Shown here piece by piece: positions 9,378-17,227 of a stretch of 64,000 bases of DNA. Position 1 is the stretch's first letter. Every line of letters begins with the position of its first letter. The DNA comes from Streptomyces vinaceus. GTDB taxonomy: Bacteria > Actinomycetota > Actinomycetes > Streptomycetales > Streptomycetaceae. The notes under the pieces are model-generated. The model searched no databases, was not told the origin of the DNA, and saw only the letters and a list, made by a program, of their open reading frames with translations. Both the position numbers and the translations under genes were made by a program. The stretch lies in NCBI RefSeq assembly GCF_008704935.1, contig NZ_CP023692.1, positions 2,675,001-2,739,000 of the forward strand. Reading direction: 5' to 3'.

Positions 9378-10556
9378 CTAGTAGACCGGCTTCTCGGGCT
9401 CGATCTGGTGGACCCAGCCGATCACGCCGCCGCCGACGTGGACGGCGTCGCTGAAGCCCGCGGACTTCAGGACCGCGAGGACTTCCGCACTGCGGACACC
9501 CGTCTTGCAGTGCAAGACGATGCGCTTGTCCTGCGGGAGGTCCTGGAGGGCGGTGCCCATCAGGAACTCGCCCTTGGGGATCAGCTTCGCGCCGGGGATC
9601 GAGACGATCTCGTACTCGTTGATCTCGCGGACGTCGATGATCTCGATCGGCTCCTCGTTGTCGATCCACTCCTTGAGCTGCTTGGGAGTGATCGTGGAGC
9701 CGAGCGCCGCCTCCTGGGCCTCCTCCGACACGACGCCGCAGAAGGCCTCGTAGTCGATGAGCTCGGTGACCGTCGCGTTCGGACCGCAGACCGCGCAGTC
9801 GGGGTCCTTGCGGACCTTGACCTGCCGGTACTGCATCTCCAGGGCGTCGTAGATCATCAGGCGGCCGACGAGCGGCTCGCCGACGCCGGTGAGGACCTTG
9901 ATGGCCTCCGTCACCTGGATCGAGCCGATGGACGCGCAGAGCACGCCCAGCACGCCGCCCTCGGCGCAGCTCGGGACCATGCCCGGCGGCGGGGGCTCCG
10001 GGTACAGGCAGCGGTAGCACGGCCCGTGCTCGGACCAGAAGACCGAGGCCTGGCCGTCGAAGCGGTAGATCGAGCCCCACACGTACGGCTTGTTCAGCAG
10101 GACGCAGGCGTCGTTGACGAGGTAGCGCGTGGCGAAGTTGTCCGTGCCGTCGACGATGAGGTCGTACTGGCTGAAGATCTCCATCACGTTCTCGGCTTCG
10201 AGCCGCTCTTCGTGAAGGACCACGTTCACGTACGGGTTGATGCCCAGCACGCTGTCGCGCGCGGACTCGGCCTTGGAGCGGCCGATGTCCGACTGGCTGT
10301 GGATGATCTGGCGCTGGAGGTTCGACTCGTCGACCTCGTCGAACTCCACGATGCCCAGCGTGCCGACGCCGGCCGCGGCCAGGTACATGAGGGCGGGCGA
10401 GCCGAGGCCGCCCGCGCCCACGGCCAGCACCTTGGCGTTCTTCAGGCGCTTCTGGCCGTCCATCCCGACATCCGGGATGATCAGGTGGCGGGAGTACCGA
10501 CGGACCTCGTCAACGGTGAGCTCAGCAGCTGGCTCGACCAGGGGTGGCAGCGACAC
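9378..10556 (-). CDS. moeZ: Adenylyltransferase/sulfurtransferase MoeZ (ThiF/MoeB domain plus rhodanese)
   Basis: 392 residues. The N-terminal ThiF/MoeB domain has the nucleotide-binding GAGGLGSPALMYLAAAG and two Cys pairs (CYRC and CAVC) that bind zinc. The C-terminal rhodanese domain (about 290-390) has the active-site loop HCKTGVRSAE. MoeZ activates the C-terminal glycine of small sulfur-carrier proteins with ATP and then sulfurates it; in actinomycetes one MoeZ serves several carriers (molybdopterin, thiamine, CysO-dependent cysteine and secondary-metabolite pathways). The GTG start has GGAG 6 bases upstream. It lies downstream of the polysaccharide genes on the same strand with a 63-bp gap containing the palindrome TTACGTCGTAA, so it may have its own promoter. 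Confidence 0.95.
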   Translation of the reverse strand: MSLPPLVEPAAELTVDEVRRYSRHLIIPDVGMDGQKRLKNAKVLAVGAGGLGSPALMYLAAAGVGTLGIVEFDEVDESNLQRQIIHSQSDIGRSKAESARDSVLGINPYVNVVLHEERLEAENVMEIFSQYDLIVDGTDNFATRYLVNDACVLLNKPYVWGSIYRFDGQASVFWSEHGPCYRCLYPEPPPPGMVPSCAEGGVLGVLCASIGSIQVTEAIKVLTGVGEPLVGRLMIYDALEMQYRQVKVRKDPDCAVCGPNATVTELIDYEAFCGVVSEEAQEAALGSTITPKQLKEWIDNEEPIEIIDVREINEYEIVSIPGAKLIPKGEFLMGTALQDLPQDKRIVLHCKTGVRSAEVLAVLKSAGFSDAVHVGGGVIGWVHQIEPEKPVY

Positions 10557-10619
10557 GGGGACTCCGTAGATGGTTACGTCGTAACGGTGGTTCTCCCCGT
10601 AACACTGCCACGCCCTTCT

Positions 10620-11369
10620 TCATTCCGAGACACCCGGTCCGATCTGCGAGACGATTTCGTCCCAGTACGCGGGCATCGAGGCCCACGGATCGCGGCCTCC
10701 GCCGTCGCCCCGGTCGGTGAACCAGATCGTGCCGGCGCCCTGCCAGCGGGCGATCCGCACCGCCTCCTCCAGGTGCGAGCGCGGCACCCCGTGGACCAGG
10801 TGGCAGAAGCGCTCGGCCGGATACTCGGCGGTCCACTCCGCCACCTGCGACCAGCGGTAGTCGGCCCAGGCCCCGGAGAAGGTGACCAGCTGGTCGGCGG
10901 CTTCCGCGTAACCCTCGTACGGGTGCGTGCCGTGTCCCAGCACGATGTGCAGGTCCTCGCCGAGGCCGCGCAGGGTGTCCACGACCCGGCGCACCGCGGC
11001 CAGCTCGGTCCGGTCCGCCGGGGCCCCGGCCAGGTAGAACCCGCCGACCCGGTACCAGTCGAGGAAGCGGTGGGCGTCGGAGACCAGCTCGCCGAAGGAG
11101 CGGGCGCCGTCTCGCATCGCGAGATGGCCGAGCACGGCCCGGCCGGCTTCCCGCAGCTTGCCCGCGGCCTCGGTGCAGTGCGGGTCGGGCCGGCCTCCCG
11201 GCCCGTCCGTGACGTTGAGCACCGTCCAGTGCAGCGGGGTTCCGGGGCGGGTCAGCTCCGCCCATTCGACCGGTGCGAGCAGGGGGTGCGCGTACCCGGG
11301 GACGCCGAGGCCGAGGCGGCCCGCCTCGGTCGCGGCGGCCGCCGTGGCCGCGGTCGTCAGATGCGGCAC
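10620..11369 (-). CDS. Spherulation-specific family 4 (spherulin-4/GH135-like) protein
   Basis: 249 residues without an obvious signal peptide. It is a TIM-barrel-like protein of the spherulin-4 family: GLGVPGYAHPL near the N-terminus, WTVLNVTDGPG, a central GFYLAG segment, and IVLGHGTHPYEGY. The family includes fungal Sph3 (GH135), which cleaves galactosaminogalactan. The usual catalytic acid lies in a G-(F/I)-(F/Y)-(F/L)-D motif; here the D position reads A, so catalysis is doubtful. It is the last gene of the cluster, overlapping the epimerase by 13 bp, which supports co-translation and a job in the same polysaccharide pathway. Confidence 0.85.
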   Translation of the reverse strand: MPHLTTAATAAAATEAGRLGLGVPGYAHPLLAPVEWAELTRPGTPLHWTVLNVTDGPGGRPDPHCTEAAGKLREAGRAVLGHLAMRDGARSFGELVSDAHRFLDWYRVGGFYLAGAPADRTELAAVRRVVDTLRGLGEDLHIVLGHGTHPYEGYAEAADQLVTFSGAWADYRWSQVAEWTAEYPAERFCHLVHGVPRSHLEEAVRIARWQGAGTIWFTDRGDGGGRDPWASMPAYWDEIVSQIGPGVSE

Positions 11370-12418
11370 GCCGCCTCCATCCAGATGTCCGCCAGGGACT
11401 CCTCCAGGCCGATCCGGGGCCGCCAGCCCAGCCGGTCGCGGGCCGTGCGCACGTCGGCCTGCTGCCAGGCGCCGCAGCCGTCCGGGTAGGGGTACGGGGG
11501 CGTCACGGCGCCGGAGGCGAGCTGCTCGGCCGTCGCCTCGGAGCGCGGGGAGCCGATGGCGGCGAGCGCCGGCCGGACGCCGCCCTGGTGACCGAGCCCG
11601 TGGCCGTGGCCGTGACCGCCGGCGGGACCGTGTCCCGGCCCGTGACCGTGCTGGCCCTGCTGCGGTACGTCCAGCTCGTGCAGGGCGCCTCCGTACCCGG
11701 CGACCCGGGCGAGCACCGCCGCCGCGTCGCGCAGCCGGACCGCGCGCCCGGTACCGATGTTGACGACGCCCTGGGCGGCGGAGAGCGAGGCGGCGTGCAC
11801 GGCCCGCGCCACGTCCCGTACGTCCACGAAGTCGCGCTGGACTCCGAGGCCGCTGAGCTTGAGCTCGCCGTCCCCGTTCTGCATCGCGCGGCGCATCGCC
11901 TCGGCGAGCCGGCCGAGCGGGGATCCGGCGGGGGTGCCGGGCCCGACGGGCGAGAAGATCCGCAGGACGACGGCGTCCAGCCCCGACCCGAGCACCAGCT
12001 CGGTGGCGGCCAGCTTGCTGACGCCGTACGGGCCGCCCGGTCTCGGCACGGCGTCCTCGGCCGTGGAGGACCCGGGCTGGCTGGGCCCGTACTCGGCGGC
12101 GCAGCCGAGCTGGACGAGGCGGGCCCCGCAGCCGCTGCGGCGCAGGGATTCGCAGATGGTGGCCACGGCGACGGTGTTGTGCCGGGTCAGCTCCCGGGCC
12201 CCGCCGCGGGTGGCTCCGGCGCAGTTGATGACGACGCCCGGGTGGACGGCGTCGAGGAACCGGGTGAGGGCGCCGGGACTGCCGGTGGCGAGGTCGAAGC
12301 GGACGTCCGCGTCGTCGCCGCGGCCGAGCGCGGTGAGCTGGACGGCGGGGTCGGCGAGCAGCCGGTCGGCGACGTAGCGGCCGAGGTATCCGTTGGCTCC
12401 GATCAGCAGCACCCTCAT
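11357..12418 (-). CDS. NAD-dependent epimerase/dehydratase (extended SDR, sugar-nucleotide type)
   Basis: 353 residues with the Rossmann signature GANGYLGRYVADRLL at the N-terminus, the GCAAEYGPSQPG stretch typical of sugar-nucleotide epimerases, and a YGVSKLA motif with the catalytic Tyr and Lys (YxxxK). It probably interconverts or dehydrates a nucleotide sugar for the neighbouring glycosyltransferase. A His/Gly-rich loop (GHGHGPGHGPAGGHGHGHG, nucleotides about 11595-11660) is inserted before the C-terminal substrate domain and may bind metal or simply be a linker. The start follows AAGGGG with a 5-base gap. The substrate cannot be told from sequence. Confidence 0.88.
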   Translation of the reverse strand: MRVLLIGANGYLGRYVADRLLADPAVQLTALGRGDDADVRFDLATGSPGALTRFLDAVHPGVVINCAGATRGGARELTRHNTVAVATICESLRRSGCGARLVQLGCAAEYGPSQPGSSTAEDAVPRPGGPYGVSKLAATELVLGSGLDAVVLRIFSPVGPGTPAGSPLGRLAEAMRRAMQNGDGELKLSGLGVQRDFVDVRDVARAVHAASLSAAQGVVNIGTGRAVRLRDAAAVLARVAGYGGALHELDVPQQGQHGHGPGHGPAGGHGHGHGLGHQGGVRPALAAIGSPRSEATAEQLASGAVTPPYPYPDGCGAWQQADVRTARDRLGWRPRIGLEESLADIWMEAACRI

Positions 12419-12575
12419 CGCGCGGCCCCTTGGTTGGTTGGCTGGCCGGTCATCCTGTGTCTCCTTGGTCGATGGGCGGGGGGTCGGGGGTAAGGGGGGC
12501 AGGGACAGGGGGCGGGTACAGCGCCTCGGCGGCCGCTCCGAAGAGCCGCGGCGGACGGGCAGGGGCCGGCCGGGC

Positions 12576-13472
12576 TCAGGGCCGGGCGTGCGCGGACGCC
12601 CGGGACAGCGCGAGGACGGCGTGTACGAGGAGCCCCGACGCGACGGCCGGAACGGCCAGCGGGGTCGGGACCAGGGCGAGGGCCAGGGCTGCGGCGACGG
12701 GTCCGCGCGGAGCCCCGTGCCCGAGCAGCAGGCGGGTCAGGAAGAGCAGTACGGCGAGCGGTACGGCGAGGCCGAGCGGGGTCCCGGCGAGCGCGGCCGC
12801 CCCCGCGGCGGCCGCACCGAAGGCCAGGACGGCCGCGAAGAGCAGCGGCCGGGCCCGGTCGGCGAAGTCCTCCAGGGCCCGGCTCCCGGCGAGCCGGCTC
12901 CGGGCGCGGGCGGCGAACACCGCGCCGACCAGGTGCCCGGGGGCCGCGGCCAGGGCGAGGGCGACCCCGAGCGTGGTGCCGTGGCGGTACACCGCCCAGC
13001 CCACGGCGGCCGCGGCGAGCAGCAGCACGGCGTACGGGAACCGGCCGGCGGCGGCCCGCCCGGGCCTGCCGGGCCACACCAGGGCCGCGACGGTGACGAG
13101 CACGGCGGCGGGCCCGGCGAAGGGCATCCCGGCGGCGCCCGCCCCGAGCGCGAGGGCGCCGGGGAGCAGGGCGCAGCCGAAGCCCCGTAAGGCCCGGGCG
13201 TCGCAGGGCCGGGCGGCGGAGGGAGCGGCCGGCTCGTCGCCGCGCGGGGTACGGGCGTACAGCTCCTCGGCGAGCGAGAACACGTCCCGGTGCCGGAAGC
13301 GCGCGGCGGTGCGGTCGGTCATGCCCTGCGCCTCCAGCCCGGCGGCGATCTCCAGCGGGTCCACGGCCCGCTCGCAGAGCGCCCGGTGGCGGTGCAGCAG
13401 CGCCTTGACGGGGTCTCCGGCGGCCCTGCGGCGGGGCGCCGACGCGACGGGGGCGGCTTCGTCGAGGGTCAT
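12576..13472 (-). CDS. Integral membrane protein of the polysaccharide operon, contains a TTA codon
   Basis: 298 residues: a soluble N-terminal domain of about 85 residues (HRALCERAVDPLEIAAGLEA, then RDVFSLAEELYAR) followed by roughly eight hydrophobic helices rich in Ala, Leu and Gly. I do not recognise a named family beyond its association with DUF3492 glycosyltransferases in streptomycetes. ATG overlaps the TGA of the upstream glycosyltransferase (ATGA, 13469-13472), so the two are translationally coupled. Codon 95 (13188-13190 on this strand) is TTA, the leucine codon read only by the bldA tRNA, which predicts developmental control. It may supply the membrane partner (polymer export or anchoring) of the glycosyltransferase. 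Confidence 0.8.
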   Translation of the reverse strand: MTLDEAAPVASAPRRRAAGDPVKALLHRHRALCERAVDPLEIAAGLEAQGMTDRTAARFRHRDVFSLAEELYARTPRGDEPAAPSAARPCDARALRGFGCALLPGALALGAGAAGMPFAGPAAVLVTVAALVWPGRPGRAAAGRFPYAVLLLAAAAVGWAVYRHGTTLGVALALAAAPGHLVGAVFAARARSRLAGSRALEDFADRARPLLFAAVLAFGAAAAGAAALAGTPLGLAVPLAVLLFLTRLLLGHGAPRGPVAAALALALVPTPLAVPAVASGLLVHAVLALSRASAHARP

Positions 13473-15397
13473 ACGGTCGCCTCCGTGGCCGTGGTGGTGT
13501 TCGTACGAGGGGTCTTCGCGGCAGCCGCTCCCGGAGCCGGCGCCTCGGCGGAACCGGAACCGGACCCGGACACCGGCGCCGACGCCGACGCCGAACCGGA
13601 ACCAGAAATGGACGCCGAACCGGAACCAGACGCAGACCCGGACCCGAACCCGGAAGCAGGCCCCGACCCGAACCCGGAAGCAGGCCCGGACCCGGATCCG
13701 GAACCCGACGCGGCATCCGGATCGGAAGCCGTACCCGCACCCGGCCCCGCTCCGGCACCCGCCCCCGGATCGGCCCACGTGGGGCTCGTCCAGTGCCCCG
13801 GAACCCTGGCCTCCAGGGGCTGTTCGAACGGGACCCCGCCCGCCGCCCGCCCCGGTCCGCGGGCCAGCAGCTGGAGGTATATCTCCCGGAAGGCGGCCAC
13901 GTTCTGCTCGACGGTGAACAGTTCCAGGGCCCGCGCCCGGGCGGCCGCGCCCAGCCGGTGCGCCCGCTCCGGATCCCGCAGCAGCGCCAGGCAGGCGTCG
14001 GCCAGCGCCCGCGGGTTGCGCGGCGGGACGACCAGTCCCGTACCGCCGATGACCTCGTACACGGCGCCGACGTCGGTGGAGACGGTGGCCCGGCCGCAGA
14101 GCATCGCCTCGGCCAGCGTGATCGGGAAGCCCTCGATCACCGAGGACAGCACCACCACCCGTCCGGAGCCGTACGCGTGGGCCGGCGTGGGGACCTCGGG
14201 GCCGCCGATCTCCTCGAACGTGACGGGGTTCTCCCCGACCGTGACGGCGTCGGCGGCCTCGTCGGGGAAGAGCTGCGCGGCGAGCGAGCGGCAGTCGGCG
14301 AGGTAGCCGGGGACCACGGCGGTGGCGAAGATCCGCAGCCGGGCCTGCGGCGCGGCCCGGCGCACCTCGGCGAAGGCGTGCAGCAGTGCGATCAGGTCCT
14401 TGGCGGGCTCTATCCGGCCGACCCAGACCAGGGTGTCGGGGTCCCCGCAGTCGGGGTCCTCGCCGACGGTGGCGAATCGGTCCGCCTCCATCCCCGGGTA
14501 CACCGTCCGCAGCCGGTCGCGGGTGGCGCCGCAGCGCTCCTGCCAGCGCCGGGCGTGCGCGTTGCCGGGGGTGAGGAGGTCGGCCTCGGCGTAGATCTCG
14601 CCGGCCAGCCGCATGTGGAAGGCCCCCAGCAGGGCCCGTACGGCCGGCCGCGGCGCCGCCCCGGGCCCGCCGGCGCCGGCTCTCCCGCCCACCGGCCCTG
14701 ACGCCGCGGCCGGGTCGGCCGCGTGCTCCAGGTAGTGGGCCCGGAGTTGGACCCCGTACTCCGTCACCAGCAGCGGGACCCCGAAGAAGCGTTTGGCCAG
14801 CAGGCCGGGGAGTGCGGCGATCCCGCCCGCCGCCGCGTGACAGACGTCCACCTCGCGCAGGTCCTCGTACCAGTCGAGGGACAACGGCCGCAGCAGCCGC
14901 TCCAGTTCGTCGACGAAGTCCAGCAGGTCGGCCACCTGGGCGCGCTGTACGGAGCGGCGCGCGCCGGGGGCCCGGCAGCCGGACTCCACCGCCCGCACCG
15001 CGGTCTCGGAGCGCAGGGCCGCGTACATCCCGCCCTGTTCCCGGGCGAGTTCGGCCAGTCCGTACAGGCCTGAGGCGAAGGACTCGGGTTCCGGCTCGCC
15101 CGCGCAGATCCCGCGGACCAGTTCCTTGAAGCTGTCGGCGAAACGGCGGCGCTCACGCCGGGAGTACGTGCGCCCGTCGTCCGCCGGGGCCCAGAGCGGG
15201 GCGGTCCACACGCGGGTGACGTGCTCGGGCAGGACGACGCGGCCGCGCTCCTCCTGCTCGGCGCTGCGGCTCAGCGCGTAGAGCTCGAACTCGTGCTGCG
15301 GCAGACCGCGGACCAGCCGGTCGCACCACAGCCGCGCCTCCCCCGTCGCATACGGATAACCACCTTCCGTGAGCAGTCCGATCCGCACGAGTGGCAC
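13469..15397 (-). CDS. GT4 glycosyltransferase with DUF3492 N-terminal domain (PelF-like)
   Basis: 642 residues. The N-terminus (RIGLLTEGGYPYATGEARLW) is the DUF3492 domain found in PelF, the cytoplasmic UDP-GalNAc-using glycosyltransferase of the Pel exopolysaccharide. The second Rossmann half has LVWVGRIEPAKDLIALLHAF and the GT4 donor motif EGFPITLAEAMLCGRATVST. After about residue 560 the protein turns into a Gly/Ser/Ala tail of about 80 residues encoded by near-repeats, including two 23-24-bp copies around 13635-13685. GTG start with GGAG 7 bases upstream. First gene of the four-gene operon. A Pel-like product is an inference from the domain; the sugar could differ. Confidence 0.88.
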   Translation of the reverse strand: MPLVRIGLLTEGGYPYATGEARLWCDRLVRGLPQHEFELYALSRSAEQEERGRVVLPEHVTRVWTAPLWAPADDGRTYSRRERRRFADSFKELVRGICAGEPEPESFASGLYGLAELAREQGGMYAALRSETAVRAVESGCRAPGARRSVQRAQVADLLDFVDELERLLRPLSLDWYEDLREVDVCHAAAGGIAALPGLLAKRFFGVPLLVTEYGVQLRAHYLEHAADPAAASGPVGGRAGAGGPGAAPRPAVRALLGAFHMRLAGEIYAEADLLTPGNAHARRWQERCGATRDRLRTVYPGMEADRFATVGEDPDCGDPDTLVWVGRIEPAKDLIALLHAFAEVRRAAPQARLRIFATAVVPGYLADCRSLAAQLFPDEAADAVTVGENPVTFEEIGGPEVPTPAHAYGSGRVVVLSSVIEGFPITLAEAMLCGRATVSTDVGAVYEVIGGTGLVVPPRNPRALADACLALLRDPERAHRLGAAARARALELFTVEQNVAAFREIYLQLLARGPGRAAGGVPFEQPLEARVPGHWTSPTWADPGAGAGAGPGAGTASDPDAASGSGSGSGPASGFGSGPASGFGSGSASGSGSASISGSGSASASAPVSGSGSGSAEAPAPGAAAAKTPRTNTTTATEATV

Positions 15398-15469
15398 CCC
15401 CGATCTCCCGTTCAGGCGGTCGCCGTGGTCCGGTGACCCGCCGCGGGAAACTCAAGCGGATATGCCGAA

Positions 15470-15497
15470 GGCGCGACGGACGGTTGTCCGTCGCGCC
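15470..15497 (-). terminator. Strong hairpin between ABC operon and glycosyltransferase operon
   Basis: Perfect 12-bp stem (GGCGCGACGGAC and its complement) with a 4-base loop, lying about 80 bases after the stop of the ABC ATPase gene on the minus strand. It probably ends the transporter transcript and separates it from the polysaccharide operon. There is no long T run, usual for Streptomyces. Confidence 0.75.
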
Positions 15498-15577
15498 ACC
15501 GGAAGGGGTGAAGAGTCGTAACTTTCGCCCACGGTCCGCGTTCGAGCGCGCTAGAAAGGGCCTGCGGCCCTCGTGCC

Positions 15578-17227
15578 TCAGGCGCCCCGGGCGTCCCCCA
15601 CATCCGGTACGGCGGCGAGCAGTTGGCGCGTGTACGCGTGCCGGGGGCGGTCGTACACCTCCTCGACTGGGCCCTCCTCGACCACCAGGCCGCCGCGCAT
15701 GACGGCGACCCGGTCGCTGACCTGCCGGACCACGGCGAGGTCGTGCGCGATGAAGACCAGCGCGATCCCGAGCTCCCGCTGGAGCTCGGCCAGCAGGGCC
15801 GTGATCTGCGCCTGCGTGGTCACGTCGAGCGCGGAGACGGGCTCGTCGCAGACGATCAGCCGGGGCCGGGGCGCCAGGGCCCGGGCGATGCCGACCCGTT
15901 GGCGCTGGCCGCCGCTGAACTCGTGCGGGTAGCGGTCGTGGTGCCCGGCCTCCAGCCCGACGCGGACCAGGAGTTCCCCGACCCTGGCCCGGATCGCGGC
16001 CTCGTCGCGCTCCCCCGCGGCGCGCAGCGGGTCGGCGATGGACTCGCCGACCGAGCGGCGCGGGTTGAGGGAGGAGGCCGGGTCCTGGAACACCATCTGG
16101 ACGCCGGGGACCACGCCCGCGGCGGCCCGGCCGTCGTGGCGGACCTGCCCGGAGCCGGGCTCCAGCAGGCCGACGAGCATCCGGCCGAGGGTGCTCTTGC
16201 CGCTGCCGCTCTCCCCCACGATGCCCAGCGTCTCCCCCGCCCGTACGGAGAGCGTGACCCCTCCGACGGCGACGACCTTGCGCCGGCCCCGGCCGAACTC
16301 CCGCCGCAGCGCGACGGCTTCGACGACGGGCCCGGCCGCGCCGGCACCGGCCCCGTCGGCACCGGCCCCGTCGGCACCGGCCGCAGCACCGGCCGGCCGC
16401 GTCAGCCGCGGGCCGTCCAGCCTCGGTACGGCCGCCAGCAGGTCCTTCGTGTACGCGTCGGCCGGCGCGGCCAGGACCCGGCCCACCGGACCGCGCTCCA
16501 CGGTGGCGCCGCCCCGCATGACCAGCAGCTCGTCCACGCTGTGCGCCGCCACGCCGACATCGTGCGTGACCAGCACCAGGGCGAGCCCGCGCTCCTCGCG
16601 CAGGCCGTGCAGCAGCTCCAGGACCTGGGCCTGCACGGTGACGTCGAGTGCGGTGGTCGGCTCGTCGGCGATGAGCAGCCGGGGCTCGCAGGCCAGCGCC
16701 ATAGCGATCAGCGTCCGCTGCCGCATGCCGCCGCTGAACTCGTGCGGCCGCGCCCGCGCGCGGCGTACCGCGTCGGGGATGCCCACCCGGTCCAGTACCT
16801 CGACCGCCCGCGCCCGCGCCGCGCGCCGCGAGACGTCCGCGTGGACCCGGTACACCTCGGCGATCTGGTCGCCGACGGCGTGGTACGGGTCGAGGGAGCT
16901 GAGCGGGTCCTGGAAGACCATGGCCGCGGTGCCTCCGCGCAGCGCGCGCAGTTCGGCGGCCGTGGCGGCGCCGACGTCCGTGCCGCCGACCCGGACCGAG
17001 CCGCCGAGCCGGGCGCCGGTCCCGCGGTGCAGCCCCAGCAGGGCCGCGGCCACGGTGGACTTGCCGCTGCCGGACTCTCCGACGATGCCGAGGGCTCCGC
17101 CCGGCGCCAGGGTGAAGGAGACACCGTCGACGGCCCGGACGTACTCCCGCGGTCCGCCGTCCGGCCCGTCCACCGGGAAGTCGACGGTGAGGCCGGCGAC
17201 CTCCACCAGTACGTCGTCCACGCTCAT
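15578..17227 (-). CDS. Oligopeptide ABC transporter, two fused ATP-binding domains (DppD-DppF type)
   Basis: 549 residues with two complete ABC cassettes. The first has Walker A GESGSGKSTVAAALLG, signature FSGGMRQRTLIAMAL and Walker B LLIADEPTTALD; the second repeats this with GESGSGKSTLGRMLVG, FSGGQRQRVGIARAL and LIVCDEPVSALD. Each half is closest to the ATPases of dipeptide/oligopeptide/nickel importers, which normally come as two separate proteins. The linker between them contains a 15-bp DNA repeat that gives an Ala/Gly/Asp spacer. Its ATG overlaps the permease stop (ATGA), so it is the last gene of the operon. It powers uptake of peptides bound by the lipoprotein encoded upstream. Confidence 0.95.
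   Translation of the reverse strand: MSVDDVLVEVAGLTVDFPVDGPDGGPREYVRAVDGVSFTLAPGGALGIVGESGSGKSTVAAALLGLHRGTGARLGGSVRVGGTDVGAATAAELRALRGGTAAMVFQDPLSSLDPYHAVGDQIAEVYRVHADVSRRAARARAVEVLDRVGIPDAVRRARARPHEFSGGMRQRTLIAMALACEPRLLIADEPTTALDVTVQAQVLELLHGLREERGLALVLVTHDVGVAAHSVDELLVMRGGATVERGPVGRVLAAPADAYTKDLLAAVPRLDGPRLTRPAGAAAGADGAGADGAGAGAAGPVVEAVALRREFGRGRRKVVAVGGVTLSVRAGETLGIVGESGSGKSTLGRMLVGLLEPGSGQVRHDGRAAAGVVPGVQMVFQDPASSLNPRRSVGESIADPLRAAGERDEAAIRARVGELLVRVGLEAGHHDRYPHEFSGGQRQRVGIARALAPRPRLIVCDEPVSALDVTTQAQITALLAELQRELGIALVFIAHDLAVVRQVSDRVAVMRGGLVVEEGPVEEVYDRPRHAYTRQLLAAVPDVGDARGA

Noticed and set aside
10522..10623. 33-codon minus-strand ORF (MKKGVAVLRG start) overlapping the spherulin-4 stop as ATGA and running into moeZ
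   Set aside because: No separate ribosome site, extends 35 bases into moeZ in another frame, and composition fits chance in GC-rich DNA. Might be a coupling ORF, but evidence is too thin.
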